A stretch of DNA of 6,614 nucleotides, taken from Rickettsiales bacterium. Lineage in GTDB: Bacteria; Pseudomonadota; Alphaproteobacteria; Rickettsiales; 21-14-0-20-44-7. The notes beneath the pieces were generated by a model. It was not told the DNA's origin, searched no databases, and worked only from the letters and a program-made list of their open reading frames with translations. Shown here in pieces: positions 5,492-6,614 of the stretch. How positions within the stretch are numbered: the stretch's first letter is position 1; each line of letters opens with the position of its first letter. The position numbers and the translations under genes were made by a program. The DNA lies in NCBI GenBank assembly GCA_023301015.1, contig JALZVI010000349.1, forward strand, positions 1-6,614, written 5' to 3'.

Positions 5492-5538
5492 CTCCGCGTT
5501 GGGATGATAAGCTTGAATATCTGAAAAAATTGCATTAA
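5475..5538 (+). other. Lost C-terminal extension of the PLP enzyme beyond an apparent 1-base deletion
   Basis: After residue T330 the gene reads PPSL and stops at 5489-5491. In the -1 frame the sequence stays open from 5479 to a TAA at 5536-5538 and encodes a plausible tail, AEPVAP then RWDDKLEYLKKLH. Adding one C to the CCCC run at 5475-5478 would join T330 to this tail in frame and give a protein of about 350 residues whose stop lies 9 nt before the uppP ATG. The homopolymer makes either a real mutation or a sequencing error possible. Confidence 0.55.
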
Positions 5539-5547
5539 AACTAACTC

Positions 5548-6342
5548 ATGGATTTTGAAATAATATTGCAGGCGATTTTGCTTGGTGTGCTTGAGGGGTT
5601 GACGGAATTTATTCCCGTTTCAAGCACTGGCCATCTGATTGTCGCCGCTGATTTGCTGGGCTTTGCCACTCCGGGAGGGGTGTTTAAAATCGCGATTCAG
5701 CTGGGTGCAATTTTGGCAGTTTGCGTGAAATATTGGCAGTTGTTGAGTGGCGTTGCTTTTTCGCTCCACACAAAGCCAAGTTCTCGCAAATTCGCGCGCA
5801 ATGTCATAATCGCATTTCTACCCGCCGCGGTGATAGGGCTTTTGGCGCATAGCTATATTAAGGAGAAGCTGTTTTCCATGGAGGTTGTTGCGGTCTCTCT
5901 CATCGTTGGCGGGATGCTGATTTTGCTGATTGAGCGGATGGCTCACAAGGCTAAGTTCCGTGCGACCGAAGAGATTTCTGCGCCCAGCGCGCTCAAAATT
6001 GGCTTCTTTCAAGCGCTTGCCATGATCCCTGGTGTTTCCCGTTCTGGTGCAACAATTATGGGTGGCTTGCTGCTGGGATTTGACAGGAAATTGGCTGCAG
6101 AGTTCTCGTTCTTCCTCGCAATCCCAACGATGCTCGGCGCGACAGTCTATGACCTCTACAAAAACTGGGCGGTGCTGGATGCGGATGCATTTGGGCTGAT
6201 TGCAATCGGCTTTGTGGCCGCATTCTTCGCAGCGCTTATGGTTGTGAGCCGCTTGGTGGACTATGTCAGCAACCACGGCTTCAAAATTTTCGCCTATTAC
6301 CGCATTGTTTTCGGCGCGTTCATCCTGCTGTTTTTAATATGA
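5548..6342 (+). CDS. uppP: Undecaprenyl-diphosphatase (BacA/UppP)
   Basis: This integral membrane enzyme dephosphorylates undecaprenyl diphosphate to the monophosphate, recycling the lipid carrier for peptidoglycan and surface polysaccharides; overexpression is known to give bacitracin resistance. The first signature, EGLTEFIPVSSTGHL (residues 16-30), holds catalytic or metal-binding E16, E20, S26 and H29, one position below E. coli numbering. The second, PGVSRSGATI (161-170), holds R165. Several hydrophobic helices follow, and the 264 residues compare with 273 in E. coli. The ATG start gives the normal family N-terminus. There is no recognisable Shine-Dalgarno upstream, so translation may depend on coupling to the preceding gene, whose unframeshifted end would lie 9 nt away. 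The stop overlaps the next start (ATGA). Confidence 0.97.
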   Translation: MDFEIILQAILLGVLEGLTEFIPVSSTGHLIVAADLLGFATPGGVFKIAIQLGAILAVCVKYWQLLSGVAFSLHTKPSSRKFARNVIIAFLPAAVIGLLAHSYIKEKLFSMEVVAVSLIVGGMLILLIERMAHKAKFRATEEISAPSALKIGFFQALAMIPGVSRSGATIMGGLLLGFDRKLAAEFSFFLAIPTMLGATVYDLYKNWAVLDADAFGLIAIGFVAAFFAALMVVSRLVDYVSNHGFKIFAYYRIVFGAFILLFLI

Positions 6343-6614
6343 TTTTTCAAACTACATATAAAACTCCCATATGCAATTTGCGCCTTGTCGCCTCTAGCAA
6401 TGCATTGCTGCGTGCCGATTGGGTTGAGGCTGAGGAGGCTGGTGACGGCAATGAAATTCTGCGCGAAACGGCGGGGCAGCTGGATGAATATTTCGCGGGG
6501 AAGAGGCGAGTTTTTGATTTGCCGCTCGCGCCCGAAGGCACTGAATTTCAGCTGGATGTGTGGCAAGCTTTGCGCAAGATTGGCTATGGCCAAACGCTGA
6601 GCTATGGCGAGCAG
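6339..6614 (+). CDS. ogt: Methylated-DNA--protein-cysteine methyltransferase (Ogt-type), 3'-truncated by the window edge
   Basis: The 92 visible residues form the N-terminal part of an O6-alkylguanine-DNA alkyltransferase, a suicide enzyme that moves the alkyl group from O6-alkylguanine (or O4-alkylthymine) to its own cysteine. The stretch QLDEYFAGKRRVFDLPL (residues 47-63) and then EGTEFQLDVWQALRKIGYGQTLSYGE (66-91) are strongly characteristic: the second is the start of the DNA-binding winged helix-turn-helix. The active-site PCHR motif lies beyond the window end, so catalytic competence cannot be judged. The ATG overlaps the uppP stop as ATGA (6339-6342), which suggests translational coupling and a shared transcript. 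Whether it is named ogt or ada-C-like cannot be fixed without the rest, but the single-domain start and length so far fit Ogt. Confidence 0.9.
   Translation, partial: MIFQTTYKTPICNLRLVASSNALLRADWVEAEEAGDGNEILRETAGQLDEYFAGKRRVFDLPLAPEGTEFQLDVWQALRKIGYGQTLSYGEQ

Noticed and set aside
5818..6276. A 152-codon minus-strand open frame inside uppP, rich in Cys and His
   Set aside because: It lies opposite the UppP frame, whose signatures are intact; the apparent Cys/His richness is a by-product of the complementary codons.
6385..6600. A plus-strand open frame and two minus-strand frames in the last 250 bp
   Set aside because: The frame starting at 6339 gives an unmistakable Ogt N-terminal sequence; the others overlap it with no recognisable product.

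Overview
The window carries eight protein-coding genes, two of them cut by the window ends. The protein families (TrpS, AsmA-like, YqaA, UppP, Ogt, CspA) and the moderate, locally variable G+C suggest a Gram-negative proteobacterium. The wording of TrpS and UppP looks alphaproteobacterial, possibly a lower-GC lineage; that placement is inference from family resemblance, not a search.

Layout: (1) 1-965, 3' part of trpS (+), lacking only its first few residues. (2) 966-1268, a gap of about 300 bp. Its first half is a roughly 150-nt fold-back element with perfect 12-bp inverted ends, one end overlapping the trpS stop codon; its second half is the leader of a cold-shock gene. (3) 1269-1475, cspA-type cold-shock gene (+), followed by a strong, probably bidirectional terminator. 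(4) 1602-2030, yqaA-family membrane protein (-). (5) 2031-2279, a divergent control region with nested dyads and an extended -10 box ending 5 nt before the next ATG. (6) 2280-2702, stand-alone receiver-domain response regulator (+). (7) 2708-4378, AsmA-family envelope protein (-), convergent with the regulator and only 5 bp from it. (8) 4487-5491, PLP-dependent threonine/serine dehydratase or serine racemase (+), whose C-terminus looks cut short by a one-base loss in a C run. (9) 5548-6342, uppP/bacA (+). (10) 6339 to the end, N-terminal half of an Ogt-type DNA repair methyltransferase (+), overlapping uppP by 4 bp.

The genes do not form one pathway. The closest functional link is the envelope: UppP recycles the undecaprenyl carrier for peptidoglycan, AsmA-like proteins act in lipid transport or outer-membrane assembly, and YqaA is a DedA-like membrane protein. 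The last three genes (dehydratase, uppP, ogt) are co-directional and closely spaced and may form an operon. I see no CRISPR array, tRNA, rRNA, insertion sequence, toxin-antitoxin pair or defence cassette, and no clear evidence of a new multi-gene system. The most unusual items are the fold-back element after trpS, the possible leaderless promoters of the regulator and the dehydratase, and the apparent C-terminal frameshift in the dehydratase gene.
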